DNA of 64,000 nt from Streptomyces asoensis (GCF_013085465.1 NZ_CP049838.1:2666001-2730000); one strand, 5' to 3'. Counted from the first letter of the stretch, positions 23,549 to 34,701 are shown. The notes: a model not told the origin generated them from the sequence alone. Made by a program: numbers and translations.

Positions 23549-24529
23549 TCAGCGCAGGAAGGGGTCCACCGCGACCGCCACGAACAGCAGCGACACATAG
23601 GTGATGGACCAGTGGAACAGCCGCATCTCCTTCAGCTTCCCGCCCGTCACCTCCGCCTTCGCGCGGCTCTGGAGCCCGTGCGCCTCCCACAGCCACCAGC
23701 CGCCGGCCACCAGCGCGACCGAGGTGTAGAACCACCCGGTGTAGCCCAGCGGGGTCAGCAGCAGCGAGACGGCGACCATCACCCAGCTGTAGAGGACGAT
23801 CTGCTTGGCGACGGTCTTGTTGGAGGCGACCACCGGCAGCATCGGCACGCCCACGCGCGCGTAGTCGTCCTTGACCTTCATGGAGAGCGGCCAGTAGTGC
23901 GGCGGCGTCCAGAAGAACATGACGAGGAAGAGGACGACCGGCGCCCAGGACACCGAGTCCGTCACGGCCGACCAGCCGATCAGTACCGGCATACAGCCGG
24001 CGATGCCGCCCCACACGATGTTCTGCGAGGTACGGCGCTTGAGGATCATCGTGTAGACGACGACGTAGAAGAGGAGCGCGCCGAGGGCGAGCCAGGCCGA
24101 CAGCCAGTTGACGGTCAGACCGAACAGGAGTGTCGAGACCACCGCGAGGGTGATGCCGAAGGCGAGGCATTCACGCGGGCTGACCATTCCCGTGACCAGC
24201 GGACGCTGCGAGGTTCGGTCCATCAGCGCGTCGATGTCGCGGTCGATGTACATGTTCAGCGCGTTGGCGCCGCCCGCGGACAGATAGCCACCGAGGCAGG
24301 TCAGGACCACCAGGCCGAGGTCCGGAACACCTTGCTGCGCCAGGAACATCACCGGGACGGTGGTGATCAGCAGCAGCTCGATGATCCGCGGCTTGGTCAG
24401 CGCCACGAACGCCTTCACCCGGGCCCCGAACGGCCGCCGGCTCGGGCTCTGGCTCGTCCCGATCTCCCCCACTGCCCAATGGGCGTGGGCGGTACCCCCA
24501 CCTACTGGACGGGATTCAACGGCCGTCAC
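23549..24529 (-). CDS. ctaB: Protoheme IX farnesyltransferase (heme O synthase)
   Basis: A 326-residue UbiA-superfamily membrane prenyltransferase with eight to nine transmembrane helices. The first Asp-rich motif is [18 protein letters not shown], and a second conserved region is [36 protein letters not shown] is the typical first membrane segment. It adds farnesyl to heme B giving heme O, the substrate of CtaA. GTG at 24529 has AGGGG about six bases upstream; GTG at 24535 is an alternative. It is divergent from tkt, as is usual in Streptomyces. Confidence 0.94.
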   Translation of the reverse strand: MTAVESRPVGGGTAHAHWAVGEIGTSQSPSRRPFGARVKAFVALTKPRIIELLLITTVPVMFLAQQGVPDLGLVVLTCLGGYLSAGGANALNMYIDRDIDALMDRTSQRPLVTGMVSPRECLAFGITLAVVSTLLFGLTVNWLSAWLALGALLFYVVVYTMILKRRTSQNIVWGGIAGCMPVLIGWSAVTDSVSWAPVVLFLVMFFWTPPHYWPLSMKVKDDYARVGVPMLPVVASNKTVAKQIVLYSWVMVAVSLLLTPLGYTGWFYTSVALVAGGWWLWEAHGLQSRAKAEVTGGKLKEMRLFHWSITYVSLLFVAVAVDPFLR

Positions 24530-24890
24530 GCACACCCCTGACAGAGACTCCCAGCAAGCCTCCCCATGTGAATGCGGGGTAAAGGCTCGCGCGTACCACG
24601 CCACTGTAGACGTTGCCCAGACCCCGACATTCGCGGGGGTGGGGTCGTGTTGGACGGCACCTGCGGAAGAGCCGGAGGGCACTCTGTTGAGCACTCGTAC
24701 GAGCGGCTCCGTATTCACTTGCCGAACAGGGAACACACCGGTCGGGAGGCGGACCACCAAGTCTCCCGGCAGTCTGGAATGACTCGAAAAAATGCACGTT
24801 CTCACGGGGGTAGGCTCGACAACGGCCGGTGGGCGCCGCGTGCACCGGCATTCGACATGCGTGACATGTGGAGAGGAGCCCTGACCCAGG
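24530..24890. other. Divergent promoter region between ctaB and tkt
   Basis: About 360 bases with no gene. It must contain outward promoters for ctaB and the tkt operon. The tkt side has a less GC-rich stretch (about 24778-24815) ending in GTAGGCT, a possible -10 at 24811-24816, but no confident -35. GAGGAG at 24872-24877 is the nearest purine-rich site to the tkt start. Confidence 0.4.
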
Positions 24891-26978
24891 GTGAGCACCA
24901 AGCCGACCACCACAGACCTCGAGTGGACCGAGTTGGACCAGCGGGCCGTGGACACCGCCCGCGTCCTGGCCGCCGACGCCGTACAGAAGGTCGGCAACGG
25001 CCATCCCGGTACGGCGATGAGCCTGGCGCCTGCCGCGTACACCCTCTTCCAGAAGGTGATGCGGCACGACCCGGCGGACGCCGACTGGGTCGGCCGCGAC
25101 CGGTTCGTGCTGTCCGCGGGCCACTCGTCCCTGACGCTCTACACCCAGCTGTACCTGGCCGGCTTCGGCCTGGAGCTGGACGACCTGAAGTCGTTCCGTA
25201 CCTGGGGTTCGAAGACGCCGGGTCACCCGGAGTACGGCCACACCACGGGCGTCGAGACGACGACCGGCCCGCTGGGCCAGGGTGTCGCCAACGCCGTGGG
25301 CATGGCCATGGCCGCCCGCTACGAGCGCGGTCTGTTCGACCCGGAGACCCCGGCCGGCGAGTCGCCGTTCGACCACTTCGTGTACGCGATCGCCGGTGAC
25401 GGCTGCCTCCAGGAGGGCATCTCCGCCGAGGCGTCCTCGCTGGCCGGTCACCAGAAGCTCGGCAACCTGGTCCTGCTGTGGGACGACAACCACATCTCGA
25501 TCGAGGGCGACACCGAGACGGCCGTCTCCGAGGACACCGCCAAGCGCTACGAGGCGTACGGCTGGCACGTGCAGCGCGTCGCCCCCAAGCCGGACGGCGA
25601 CCTGGACCCGCACGCCCTCTACGACGCGATCGAGGCCGCGAAGCAGGTGACGGACAAGCCGTCCTTCATCGCGATGCGCTCGATCATCGCCTGGCCCGCG
25701 CCGAACGCGCAGAACACCGAGGCCGCCCACGGCTCGGCGCTCGGCGACGACGAGGTCGCGGCCACCAAGCGCGTCCTCGGCTTCGACCCGGAGAAGTCCT
25801 TCGAGGTCGCGGACGAGGTCATCGCCCACACCAGGGGCGCCCTGGAGCGTGGCCAGGCGGCCCGCGCCGTGTGGGAGAAGTCCTTCCAGCAGTGGCGGGA
25901 CAACAACCCCGACCGCGCCGCCGAGTTCGAGCGCGTCGCCGCGGGCGAGCTGCCCACCGGCTGGGAGGAGAAGCTCCCGGTCTTCGAGCCCGGCAAGGGC
26001 GTCGCCACCCGTGCCGCGTCCGGCAAGGTGCTCCAGGCGCTCGGCGCGGTCATCCCCGAGCTGTGGGGCGGCTCCGCCGACCTCGCGGGTTCCAACAACA
26101 CGACGATCGACAAGACGTCGTCGTTCCTCCCGGCGGACAACCCGCTGCCGGAGGCGGACCCGTACGGCCGCACCGTCCACTTCGGCATCCGCGAGCACTC
26201 GATGGCCGCGGAGATGAACGGCATCGCGCTGCACGGCAACACGCGCATCTACGGCGGCACGTTCCTCGTGTTCTCCGACTACATGCGCAACGCCGTGCGG
26301 CTGTCCGCCCTGATGCACGTGCCGGTGACGTACGTGTGGACGCACGACTCCATCGGTCTCGGCGAGGACGGCCCGACCCACCAGCCGGTCGAGCACCTGG
26401 CCTCGCTGCGCGCGATCCCGGGCCTGAACATCGTCCGCCCGGCCGACGCCAACGAGACGACGATCGCCTGGCGCGAGATCCTCAAGCGCTGGACGAAGGT
26501 CTTCGGCAAGGGCGCCCCGCACGGTCTGGTCCTCACCCGCCAGGGCGTGCCGACGTACGAGCCCGACGAGAACGCGGCCAAGGGCGGGTACGTCCTGTTC
26601 GAGGCCTCCACGGGGACGCCGGAGGTGCTCCTCATCGCGACCGGCTCCGAGGTGCACGTCGCCGTCGAGGCGCGCGAGCGGCTGGAAGCCGACGGTGTGC
26701 CCACGCGCGTGGTGTCCATGCCGTCCGTGGAGTGGTTCGAGGAGCAGGACCAGGGGTACCGGGACAGCGTCCTGCCCCCGTCCGTCAAGGCCCGCGTCTC
26801 GGTCGAGGCGGGCATCGGTCTCACCTGGCACAAGTACGTCGGGGACGCCGGCCGCATCGTTTCCCTGGAGCACTTCGGTGCTTCCGCCGATGGCAAGGTC
26901 CTCTTCCAGGAGTACGGCTTCACTGCGGAGAACGTGGCCGACAAGGCCCGGGAATCCCTCGCCGCCGCCCAGCGCTGA
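24891..26978 (+). CDS. tkt: Transketolase
   Basis: A 695-residue ThDP-dependent enzyme of the non-oxidative pentose phosphate pathway. The N-terminal Pyr/PP part has [17 protein letters not shown] and the thiamine-binding motif [20 protein letters not shown], continuing to [15 protein letters not shown]. The middle domain contains [19 protein letters not shown] and [19 protein letters not shown], which line the substrate channel; RPADANE follows. A C-terminal domain completes the fold. GTG at 24891 is the start. It is first in the operon tkt-tal-zwf-opcA-pgl, so its expression sets supply for both branches. Confidence 0.97.
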   Translation: MSTKPTTTDLEWTELDQRAVDTARVLAADAVQKVGNGHPGTAMSLAPAAYTLFQKVMRHDPADADWVGRDRFVLSAGHSSLTLYTQLYLAGFGLELDDLKSFRTWGSKTPGHPEYGHTTGVETTTGPLGQGVANAVGMAMAARYERGLFDPETPAGESPFDHFVYAIAGDGCLQEGISAEASSLAGHQKLGNLVLLWDDNHISIEGDTETAVSEDTAKRYEAYGWHVQRVAPKPDGDLDPHALYDAIEAAKQVTDKPSFIAMRSIIAWPAPNAQNTEAAHGSALGDDEVAATKRVLGFDPEKSFEVADEVIAHTRGALERGQAARAVWEKSFQQWRDNNPDRAAEFERVAAGELPTGWEEKLPVFEPGKGVATRAASGKVLQALGAVIPELWGGSADLAGSNNTTIDKTSSFLPADNPLPEADPYGRTVHFGIREHSMAAEMNGIALHGNTRIYGGTFLVFSDYMRNAVRLSALMHVPVTYVWTHDSIGLGEDGPTHQPVEHLASLRAIPGLNIVRPADANETTIAWREILKRWTKVFGKGAPHGLVLTRQGVPTYEPDENAAKGGYVLFEASTGTPEVLLIATGSEVHVAVEARERLEADGVPTRVVSMPSVEWFEEQDQGYRDSVLPPSVKARVSVEAGIGLTWHKYVGDAGRIVSLEHFGASADGKVLFQEYGFTAENVADKARESLAAAQR

Positions 26979-27011
26979 CGCTCACATACGACACGTAGGA
27001 GATGTAATTCC

Positions 27012-28130
27012 ATGACAGACGCACTCAAGCGCCTCTCCGAAGAAGGCGTCGCGATCTGGCTGGACGACCTGTCGCGCAAGCGGATCACGTCCGGCAACCT
27101 GGCCGAACTGATCGACCAGCAGCACGTCGTGGGCGTCACCACCAACCCGTCGATCTTCCAGAAGGCGATCTCGCAGGGCGACGGCTACGACCAGCAGCTG
27201 TCGGACCTCGCCGCCCGCAAGGTCACCGTCGAAGAGGCCATCCGCATGATCACGACGGCGGACGTCCGCGACGCCGCCGACATCCTGCGCCCGGTCTTCG
27301 ACGCCACCGGCGGCCAGGACGGCCGGGTCTCGATCGAGGTCGACCCGCGCCTGGCGCACCACACCAAGCCGACGGTCGCCGAGGCCAAGCAGCTCGCCTG
27401 GCTGGTCGACCGCCCCAACACGCTCATCAAGATCCCGGCCACGATGGGCGGCCTGCCGGCGATCACCGAGGTCATCGGCCTCGGTATCAGCGTCAACGTC
27501 ACGCTGATCTTCTCCCTGGAGCGCTACCGCCAGGTCATGGACGCCTACCTGGCCGGCCTGGAGCAGGCCAAGGAGCGCGGCCTGGACCTGTCGAAGATCC
27601 ACTCCGTGGCGTCCTTCTTCGTGTCCCGCGTGGACACCGAGATCGACAAGCGGCTCGACGCGCTCGGCACCGACGAGGCCAAGGCCGCCCGCGGCAAGGC
27701 GGGCCTCGCCAACGCCCGGCTCGCCTACCAGGCGTACGAGGAGGTCTTCGCCGGCGAGCGCTGGGCCGCGCTGGAGAAGGCGGGCGCCAACAAGCAGCGT
27801 CCGCTGTGGGCCTCCACCGGCGTGAAGGACCCCGCCTACAAGGACACCCTGTACGTGGACGACCTGGTGGCGCCGAACACGGTGAACACCATGCCGGAGG
27901 CGACCCTGTTCGCCACCGAGGACCACGGGCAGATCACCGGCAACACCGTCGCCGGCACCTACGAGCAGGCCCGCGCCGAGATCGACGCCGTCGAGAAGCT
28001 CGGCATCTCCTACGACGACGTGGTCCAGCTCCTCGAGGACGAGGGCGTGGACAAGTTCGAGGCGTCCTGGAACGACCTGCTCAAGTCGACCGAGGCGGAG
28101 CTCCAGCGCCTCGCCCCCTCGGAGGGCTGA
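27012..28130 (+). CDS. tal: Transaldolase
   Basis: A 372-residue class I aldolase-fold enzyme in the long actinobacterial form. The Schiff-base Lys lies in [34 protein letters not shown] and [16 protein letters not shown] form the conserved N-terminus, and [18 protein letters not shown] is the phosphate-binding region. It moves dihydroxyacetone units between sugar phosphates with Tkt. It lies 33 bases after tkt with TAGGAG upstream. The stop is followed by only three bases before the proposed zwf start. Confidence 0.96.
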   Translation: MTDALKRLSEEGVAIWLDDLSRKRITSGNLAELIDQQHVVGVTTNPSIFQKAISQGDGYDQQLSDLAARKVTVEEAIRMITTADVRDAADILRPVFDATGGQDGRVSIEVDPRLAHHTKPTVAEAKQLAWLVDRPNTLIKIPATMGGLPAITEVIGLGISVNVTLIFSLERYRQVMDAYLAGLEQAKERGLDLSKIHSVASFFVSRVDTEIDKRLDALGTDEAKAARGKAGLANARLAYQAYEEVFAGERWAALEKAGANKQRPLWASTGVKDPAYKDTLYVDDLVAPNTVNTMPEATLFATEDHGQITGNTVAGTYEQARAEIDAVEKLGISYDDVVQLLEDEGVDKFEASWNDLLKSTEAELQRLAPSEG

Positions 28131-28133
28131 ACT

Positions 28134-29657
28134 CTGTCGAGCAGCAACCCGCTGCGTGACCCCGCCGACCGACGGCTCCCGCGTATCGCGGGGCCGTCGG
28201 GCCTGGTCATCTTCGGCGTCACGGGCGATTTGTCCCGGAAGAAGCTCATGCCCGCCGTGTACGACCTCGCCAACCGGGGTCTGCTGCCGCCGGGCTTCTC
28301 GCTGGTCGGCTTCGCCCGCCGCGAGTGGGAGCACGAGGACTTCGCACAAGAGGTCCACGACGCCGTCAAGGAGCACGCCCGCACGCCCTTCCGCGAGGAG
28401 GTCTGGCAGCAGCTCGTCCAGGGCATGCGCTTCGTGCAGGGCACCTTCGACGACGACGACGCCTTCGAGCGGCTGCGCGGCACGATCGAGGAACTCGACA
28501 AGGCGCAGGGCACGGGCGGCAACTTCGCCTTCTACCTCTCCGTGCCGCCGCGCTCCTTCCCGGTGGTCATCCAGCAGCTGAAGAAGCACGGGCTGGCCGA
28601 CCAGAAGAACGGCTCCTGGCGACGCGCGGTCATCGAGAAGCCCTTCGGCCACGACCTCGCCTCCGCCGAGGAGCTCAACAAGGTCGTCCACGAGGTCTTC
28701 GGCTCGGACCAGGTCTTCCGCATCGACCACTACCTGGGCAAGGAGACCGTCCAGAACATCATGGCGCTGCGCTTCGCCAACACGATGTTCGAGCCGATCT
28801 GGAACCGGTCCTTCGTGGACCACGTCCAGATCACGATGGCCGAGGACATCGGCATCGGCGGCCGGGCCGGCTACTACGACGGCATCGGCGCCGCCCGTGA
28901 CGTCATCCAGAACCACCTGCTCCAGCTCATGGCCCTCACGGCCATGGAGGAGCCGGCCTCCTTCGACGCGGACGCGCTGGCCGCCGAGAAGACCAAGGTG
29001 CTCGGTGCCGTGCGGCTGCCGAAGGACCTGGGCCGCGCCACCGTGCGCGCCCAGTACGCGGCCGGGTGGCAGGGCGGCGAGAAGGCCGTCGGCTACCTCG
29101 AAGAGGACGGCATCGACCCCAAGTCGAAGACCGACACCTACGCGGCCGTCAAGCTGGAGGTCGACAACCGCCGCTGGGCGGGCGTCCCCTTCTATCTGCG
29201 CACCGGCAAGCGCCTGGGCCGCCGGGTCACCGAGATCGCGGTCGTCTTCCAGCGGGCCCCGCACTCCCCCTTCGACTCCACGGCCACCGAGGAGCTCGGC
29301 GCGAACGCGATCGTCATCCGCGTCCAGCCCGACGAGGGCATCACGGTCCGCTTCGGCTCGAAGGTGCCCGGCACCTCGATGGAGATCCGGGACGTGTCGA
29401 TGGACTTCGCCTACGGCGAGTCCTTCACGGAGTCCTCGCCCGAGGCGTACGAGCGCCTCATCCTCGATGTGCTGCTGGGCGACTCGAACCTCTTCCCCCG
29501 CACGGAAGAGGTGGAGCTGTCCTGGAAGATCCTCGACCCGATCGAGCAGTACTGGGACAAGAACGGCAAGCCCGCGCAGTACCCGTCGGGCACGTGGGGG
29601 CCCGTCGAGGCCGACGAGATGCTCGAGCGAGACGGACGGAGCTGGCGCCGGCCATGA
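28134..29657 (+). CDS. zwf: Glucose-6-phosphate dehydrogenase, apparent CTG start
   Basis: A 507-residue enzyme that oxidises glucose 6-phosphate using NADP (or F420-independent NAD in some), entering the oxidative pentose phosphate pathway. The Rossmann motif GLVIFGVTGDLSRKKLMP lies at about 23-40, and the active site RIDHYLGKETVQNIMALRF at about 196-214. The N-terminus conserved in relatives (SSSNPLRDPADRRLPRIAG) is encoded immediately after the tal stop. The only in-frame start able to include the nucleotide-binding motif is CTG at 28134, with GGAGGG at 28121-28126, seven bases away. The first conventional codon (TTG at 28230) lies inside the motif. The end overlaps opcA by four bases. Confidence 0.94.
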   Translation: MSSSNPLRDPADRRLPRIAGPSGLVIFGVTGDLSRKKLMPAVYDLANRGLLPPGFSLVGFARREWEHEDFAQEVHDAVKEHARTPFREEVWQQLVQGMRFVQGTFDDDDAFERLRGTIEELDKAQGTGGNFAFYLSVPPRSFPVVIQQLKKHGLADQKNGSWRRAVIEKPFGHDLASAEELNKVVHEVFGSDQVFRIDHYLGKETVQNIMALRFANTMFEPIWNRSFVDHVQITMAEDIGIGGRAGYYDGIGAARDVIQNHLLQLMALTAMEEPASFDADALAAEKTKVLGAVRLPKDLGRATVRAQYAAGWQGGEKAVGYLEEDGIDPKSKTDTYAAVKLEVDNRRWAGVPFYLRTGKRLGRRVTEIAVVFQRAPHSPFDSTATEELGANAIVIRVQPDEGITVRFGSKVPGTSMEIRDVSMDFAYGESFTESSPEAYERLILDVLLGDSNLFPRTEEVELSWKILDPIEQYWDKNGKPAQYPSGTWGPVEADEMLERDGRSWRRP

Positions 29658-30787
29658 AGACAGACCTCACGGACACCACTGCCAGCAAGATCAACAAGGC
29701 GTTGGTGCAGGGCAGGCGTGCGATAGGCACACCCGCCGTCGGCATGGTGCTCACCCTCGTCGTCGTCACGGACGAGGAGAACGCCTACGACGCCCTGAAG
29801 GCCGCCAACGACGCGTCGCACGAGCACCCCTCGCGCACGCTCGTGGTCATCAAGCGCGTCTCGCGGTCCCCCCGGGGCCGCACCCAGTCCCGCCTCGACG
29901 CCGAGGTACGGCTGGGCGCGGACGCGGGCAGCGGCGAGACGGTGATCCTCCGGCTGTACGGCGAGGTCTCCGACCACGCCCAGTCCGTCGTCCTGCCGCT
30001 GCTGCTGCCGGATGCGCCGGTGGTGGTCTGGTGGTCGGTGGACGCCCCGCGCGACCCGGCGGGCGACCCGCTGGGCGCCCTGGGCCAGCGCCGGGTCACC
30101 GACAGCTACGCGGCCGAGAAGCCCATCAACGAACTGCGAGCCCGTGCCGAGAGCTACGAGCCGGGCGACACCGACCTGGCGTGGGCCCGGATCACACCGT
30201 GGCGCTCGATGCTGGCCGCCGCCCTCGACCAGGTCAGCTGCGAGATCGTCTCCGCCGAAGTGGCGGGCGAGGAGGCCAACCCGAGCGTCGAGCTGCTCGC
30301 CATGTGGCTCGCCGACCGGCTCCATGTGCACGTCCGCCGCGCGATCTCGGCCGGTCCCGGTCTGACCCAGGTCCGGATGGAGACGACCGGCGGTCCGATC
30401 ACGCTGCACCGGTCGGACGGTGCGATGGCCACGCTGGCGCTGCCGGGCCAGCCGGACCGCGCGGTGGCGCTCAAGCGCCGCGAGACGTCCGAGCTGCTCG
30501 CGGAGGAGCTGCGCAGGCTCGACCCCGACGACACGTACGCGTCCGCCCTGCGGTTCGGCGTGGACCGGCTGGGCGGGATCCAGTCGGCCGCCGAGCGGGA
30601 GGCGGAGCGGGCCGAGGCCGCCGGCCAGCCCACGCCGTCCCTCCCCGTCCGCGCGGTGCCGGAACCGGCGGCCACGGGCCCCGACTCCGCGTCGGCTCCG
30701 CCGGCCACCGCCCCGGCGGGTCACGGCGACGCCGACCGGCCGACTCCGGCGCAGATGCCCCCGGTCAGGAAAGCGGATCCGCAGTGA
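29654..30787 (+). CDS. opcA: Glucose-6-phosphate dehydrogenase assembly protein OpcA
   Basis: A 377-residue OpcA-family protein, an allosteric partner that activates Zwf in cyanobacteria and actinobacteria. Family features include TPAVGMVLTLVVVTDEENAY near the N-terminus, LLLPDAPVVVWWSVDAPRDP, YAAEKPINELRARAESYEPG and DTDLAWARITPWRSMLAAAL. The last 70 residues are a Pro/Ala-rich disordered tail not needed for the fold. It overlaps zwf (ATGA) and pgl (GTGA), so the three are made together. Confidence 0.95.
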   Translation: MKTDLTDTTASKINKALVQGRRAIGTPAVGMVLTLVVVTDEENAYDALKAANDASHEHPSRTLVVIKRVSRSPRGRTQSRLDAEVRLGADAGSGETVILRLYGEVSDHAQSVVLPLLLPDAPVVVWWSVDAPRDPAGDPLGALGQRRVTDSYAAEKPINELRARAESYEPGDTDLAWARITPWRSMLAAALDQVSCEIVSAEVAGEEANPSVELLAMWLADRLHVHVRRAISAGPGLTQVRMETTGGPITLHRSDGAMATLALPGQPDRAVALKRRETSELLAEELRRLDPDDTYASALRFGVDRLGGIQSAAEREAERAEAAGQPTPSLPVRAVPEPAATGPDSASAPPATAPAGHGDADRPTPAQMPPVRKADPQ

Positions 30788-31566
30788 GCACTCCCCAGCT
30801 GGTCGTGCACCACGACAAGGAACTGATGGCGCAGGCCGCCGCGGCCCGTCTCATCACGAAGATCGTGGACGCCCAGGCCTCCCGGGGCCAGGCGTCCGTG
30901 GTCCTCACGGGCGGCCGCAACGGCAACGGTCTGCTGGCCGCGCTGGCCACCGCGCCCGCCCGCGACGCCGTCGACTGGGCCCGGCTGGACCTGTGGTGGG
31001 GCGACGAGCGCTTCGTGCCCGAGGGCGACCCGGAGCGCAATGTCACGCAGGCGCGTGAGGCCCTGCTGGACTCCGTCCCGGTGGACCCGAAGCGCGTACA
31101 CGCCATGCCCGCGTCCGACGGTCCGTACGGCGCCGACGTGGAGGCGGCCGCGGCCGCCTACGCGGAGGAGCTGGCCCGCGCGGCCGGCCCCGAGAACCAT
31201 GGCAACGTGCCCGCCTTCGACGTCCTGATGCTGGGCGTCGGCCCGGACACCCATGTGGCCTCGCTCTTCCCGGAGCTGCCGGCCGTGCGGGAGACCGAGC
31301 GCACGGTGGTGGGCGTGCGCGGCGCGCCCAAGCCCCCGCCGACCCGGGTCACCCTCACCCTCCCGGCGATCCGGGCGGCCCGTGAGGTGTGGCTGCTCGC
31401 GGCGGGCGAGGACAAGGCGCAGGCCGCGGCGATCGCCCTGTCCGGCGCGGGCGAGATCCAGGCCCCCGCGGCGGGCGCCCGGGGCCGCTCCCGCACCCTG
31501 TGGCTGCTGGACACCGCGGCGGCCTCCCGGCTCCCGCGGTCGCTGTACCCTCCGGCATCCGCCTGA
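30784..31566 (+). CDS. pgl: 6-phosphogluconolactonase
   Basis: A 260-residue NagB/GlmK-fold hydrolase opening 6-phosphogluconolactone to 6-phosphogluconate, the step after Zwf. Motifs are SVVLTGGRNGNGLLAAL (phosphate loop), WARLDLWWGDERFVPEGDPE and PAFDVLMLGVGPDTHVASLF with the catalytic His, then GAPKPPPTRVTLTLP. It is the last gene of the operon; the GTG start overlaps the opcA stop. A hairpin downstream separates it from the convergent membrane-protein gene. No 6-phosphogluconate dehydrogenase is present in the window. Confidence 0.95.
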   Translation: MSTPQLVVHHDKELMAQAAAARLITKIVDAQASRGQASVVLTGGRNGNGLLAALATAPARDAVDWARLDLWWGDERFVPEGDPERNVTQAREALLDSVPVDPKRVHAMPASDGPYGADVEAAAAAYAEELARAAGPENHGNVPAFDVLMLGVGPDTHVASLFPELPAVRETERTVVGVRGAPKPPPTRVTLTLPAIRAAREVWLLAAGEDKAQAAAIALSGAGEIQAPAAGARGRSRTLWLLDTAAASRLPRSLYPPASA

Positions 31567-31584
31567 CGCGGTCGCCGCTCCACA

Positions 31585-31617
31585 GAACCCGTACGGTCAA
31601 CCGCCGTACGGGTTCTG
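31585..31617. terminator. Bidirectional hairpin between pgl and convergent gene
   Basis: A 13-bp perfect stem (31585-31597 with 31605-31617) with a seven-base loop overlaps the stop codon of the minus-strand gene. It is placed to end both converging transcripts. Confidence 0.6.
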
Positions 31618-32532
31618 CCCGTTGTGGGCCCGGTAGCCCCCGTACGGGTTGCCCTGGGGATACGGCTGCCCCGGGCCCGGTGCGTGCGGGTGTCCGTACG
31701 GCTGTCCGTGCGGGTGTCCGGGCTGCCCGTACTGCTGTCCGTACGGGTTTCCCTGCGGCGGGACCTGGGAGGGCGCCCAGGCCGGTGTCGGCGGCAGGGT
31801 GGCCGGGTGGGCCGCCAGTCGGATGCCGTACCGCCGCTTGAGGCGGCGCATCTCCAGCAACGCGATCCCCGTGACCGTCACCGGTGCGCCCAGGATGAAG
31901 ACGATGCCCATGGTGAGGCTGAGGCCGTGCAGGTCACCGGTGATCAGATCGGGGACGGCCATCAGCCAGGTCGTCACCGTGGCGAGCAGCGGCGGCAGAC
32001 AGCGGTGCACCGCTGCGGAACCGAAGAAGTTCCCGGAGAGCCGGACGGCGCCGGCCATCACGAAGAAGGCCATCCAGAGGCCCACGAGGCTGAGCAGCAT
32101 CCTCGGCACCAGCCCGACCAGCTCGCTCGACTGGAAGATCCCCACGGTCGTCAGGACACAGCCGATGAAGAGCAGCAGCAGCTTGAGCGAGTCGAGGAGC
32201 GGCCGCTTCAGCTGCCGGACGGTGCCGGTGCGCCGCCAGACGAAGAGCATCACGCCGACCGTCACCGGGGTGAGGAAGAACAGCACGGCAGAGGCGATCG
32301 CCGTGTTCTCCAGCATCTCCTCGAAGGCGAAGCCGCCCTCGACGAAGGTGTAGACGCCGACGGCCGCGACCGCCCCGGCGAGGACCCTGCCGCGCTTGAG
32401 CCGTTCCACCGTCGGATCGAGCGCTTCGGGTATCCACGCCGGATGGAACACCGCCCACGCCACCTTGTGGGGCTTCAGGAACGAGCGGACGGACAGCGAG
32501 CCGTCGGTCCAACTCCTGCGTGCACTGGTCAC
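31597..32532 (-). CDS. Multi-spanning membrane protein with Gly/Pro/Tyr/Gln-rich tail
   Basis: This 311-residue protein has about six transmembrane segments (for example LENTAIASAVLFFLTPVTVG, LLLLFIGCVLTTVGIF, MLLSLVGLWMAFFVMAG, LSLTMGIVFILGAPVTVTGI). A cytosolic tail of about 70 residues is built from imperfect GNPYGQ/GQPYG/HPHG repeats. The N-terminus reads SVRSFLKPHKVAWAVFHPAW. GTG at 32532 has GGGGGAGAG just upstream. Similar tails occur on actinobacterial membrane proteins of unknown function. No enzymatic motif is seen. It sits between the pentose phosphate operon and pgi. Confidence 0.7.
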   Translation of the reverse strand: MTSARRSWTDGSLSVRSFLKPHKVAWAVFHPAWIPEALDPTVERLKRGRVLAGAVAAVGVYTFVEGGFAFEEMLENTAIASAVLFFLTPVTVGVMLFVWRRTGTVRQLKRPLLDSLKLLLLFIGCVLTTVGIFQSSELVGLVPRMLLSLVGLWMAFFVMAGAVRLSGNFFGSAAVHRCLPPLLATVTTWLMAVPDLITGDLHGLSLTMGIVFILGAPVTVTGIALLEMRRLKRRYGIRLAAHPATLPPTPAWAPSQVPPQGNPYGQQYGQPGHPHGQPYGHPHAPGPGQPYPQGNPYGGYRAHNGQNPYGG

Positions 32533-32633
32533 GTTGCTCTCCCCCGAGAGATCGGCCTCATGATCGCCGGGGAGTCTACGGGAAGCGGACGACCACCCGC
32601 CGCCCGCTTCCCGCTCCTCCCGTCCGGTGACCG

Positions 32634-34286
32634 CTACCGGCCGCGCAGCTCCCGGTACTTGGCGACCAGGGCCTTGGTGGACGCGTCCAGGCCGGGGACC
32701 TCGGCGCCCTCGGTGAGGGCGGGTTCGACGCGCTTGGCGAGCACCTTGCCGAGCTCCACGCCCCACTGGTCGAAGGAGTCGATGTTCCACACCGCGCCCT
32801 GCACGAACACCTTGTGCTCATAGAGCGCGACGAGCTGGCCGAGGACCGAGGGGGTCAGCTCACGGGCCAGGATCGTGGTCGTGGGGTGGTCGCCCTTGAA
32901 CGTCTTGTGGGCCACCAGCTCCTCCGGCACGCCCTCGGCGCGCACCTCCTCGGGCGTCTTGCCGAAGGCCAGCGCCTGGGTCTGGGCGAAGAAGTTGGCC
33001 ATGAGCAGGTCGTGCTGTGCCTTGAGTTCGTCGCTCAGCTCGGCGGCCGGCTCGGCGAAGCCGATGAAGTCGGCAGGGATGAGCTTCGTGCCCTGGTGGA
33101 TGAGCTGGTAGTAGGCGTGCTGCCCGTTGGTGCCCGGCGTGCCCCAGACGATCGGGCCGGTCTGCCAGTCGACCTGCTCGCCGTCCCGGTCGACGGACTT
33201 GCCGTTGGACTCCATGTCCAGCTGCTGGAGGTAGGCGGCGAACTTGGACAGATAGTGGCTGTAGGGCAGCACGGCGTGCGACTGCGCGTCGTGGAAGTTG
33301 CCGTACCAGATGCCCAACAGGCCCAGCAGCAACGGCACGTTGGACTCGGCGGGCTCGGTCCTGAAGTGCTCGTCGACGAGGTGGAAGCCGTCGAGCATCT
33401 CGCGGAAGCGGTCCGGGCCGATGGCGATCATCAGCGACAGGCCGATCGCCGAGTCGAACGAGTAACGACCGCCGACCCAGTCCCAGAACTCGAACATGTT
33501 GGCCGTGTCGATGCCGAAGTCGGCGACCTTCTCGGCGTTCGTCGACAGCGCGACGAAGTGCTTGGCGACGGCCTGGTCGTCGCCGTCCAGCCCCTTCAGC
33601 AGCCAGGTGCGGGCCGAGGTGGCGTTGGTGATCGTCTCGATGGTGGTGAAGGTCTTCGACGCGATGATGAACAGCGTCTCCGCCGGGTCCAGGTCGCGGG
33701 TGGCCTCGTGCAGGTCGGCGCCGTCCACGTTGGACACGAAACGGACCGTGAGGTCGCGGTCGGTGTAGCCGCGCAGCACCTCGTAGGCCATCGCCGGGCC
33801 CAGGTCGGAGCCGCCGATGCCGATGTTCACCACGTTCCGGATGCGCCGGCCGGTGTGACCGGTCCAGACGCCGGAGCGTACGCGGTCGGCGAAGCCGGCC
33901 ATCTTGTCGAGGACGGCGTGCACCGCCGGGACGACGTTCTCCCCGTCGACCTCGATCACCGCGTCGCGCGGGGCGCGCAGGGCGGTGTGCAGGACGGCGC
34001 GGTCCTCGGTGGTGTTGATCTTCTCGCCGCGGAACAGGGCGTCCCTGAGGCCGAAGACGTCGGTGGCGACGGCCAGTTCACGCAGGTGCCGCAGTGTCTC
34101 GTCGGTGACGAGGTGCTTGGAGTAGTCGATGTGCAGGTCACCGACCCGTAGCGTGTATCCCGCGCCGCGCTCGGGGTCGGCGGCGAACAGCTCCCGCAGC
34201 CGCACCTCGCCGAGTTCCTCGCGGTGTTTGGCCAGCGCGGCCCACTCGGGCGTCTGGTTGAGCCTCGTACGGCCGTCTGCGTTCAT
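32634..34286 (-). CDS. pgi: Glucose-6-phosphate isomerase
   Basis: A 550-residue enzyme interconverting glucose and fructose 6-phosphates. Signature blocks are [57 protein letters not shown] and [20 protein letters not shown] with the catalytic His. It belongs to the standard bacterial and eukaryotic SIS-domain type. ATG at 34286 ([11 protein letters not shown]) is preferred; an AGAGGG lies about 14 bases upstream. It is monocistronic as far as can be seen, adjacent to the pentose phosphate operon, and links that pathway to glycolysis. Confidence 0.96.
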   Translation of the reverse strand: MNADGRTRLNQTPEWAALAKHREELGEVRLRELFAADPERGAGYTLRVGDLHIDYSKHLVTDETLRHLRELAVATDVFGLRDALFRGEKINTTEDRAVLHTALRAPRDAVIEVDGENVVPAVHAVLDKMAGFADRVRSGVWTGHTGRRIRNVVNIGIGGSDLGPAMAYEVLRGYTDRDLTVRFVSNVDGADLHEATRDLDPAETLFIIASKTFTTIETITNATSARTWLLKGLDGDDQAVAKHFVALSTNAEKVADFGIDTANMFEFWDWVGGRYSFDSAIGLSLMIAIGPDRFREMLDGFHLVDEHFRTEPAESNVPLLLGLLGIWYGNFHDAQSHAVLPYSHYLSKFAAYLQQLDMESNGKSVDRDGEQVDWQTGPIVWGTPGTNGQHAYYQLIHQGTKLIPADFIGFAEPAAELSDELKAQHDLLMANFFAQTQALAFGKTPEEVRAEGVPEELVAHKTFKGDHPTTTILARELTPSVLGQLVALYEHKVFVQGAVWNIDSFDQWGVELGKVLAKRVEPALTEGAEVPGLDASTKALVAKYRELRGR

Positions 34287-34701
34287 GTCGGACTTCAGCC
34301 CTCTTTCCTCATCTGTCCGTGCTGCGCACGCCTTGCCCCGCCGGTTCCAACCTAGTTGATCAGCACGTCGGGTGAGCGGACGTGCCGGAGTCCTACGGGG
34401 CAACAACAGGTACGTGCGGCCGGCCCACGGGTATCAACGCGACAACGGCGAGTGCGCACTACGCGCGTGGGGCCGCGTCGCCGTGTCGGCGCGGCACGAA
34501 CGGGCCGACCGGCAGTCCGCCGGCGGCCGGGTAACGGTCATCGGGCAGGCGTCGGCCCCGCCGAGGGCCTCGAGGTCCACAGGGGCGCGCCGAACGGGCG
34601 CGTGGAGGGCACCACTGACACACGGCCCGCGGGCGACCATGCGCCCGTGCGTGGAACACGTCCGGCCAGGCACCCTCGGGCACCCGGCCGGTCTCGGTTC
34701 G
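34287..34701. other. 415-base intergenic region upstream of pgi
   Basis: No gene on either strand is convincing; frames here are Arg/Pro-rich noise. It separates the RbpA-family gene stop from pgi and should hold the pgi promoter, but I see no clear -35/-10 pair. No terminator-strength hairpin was identified for the RbpA-family gene. Confidence 0.4.
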
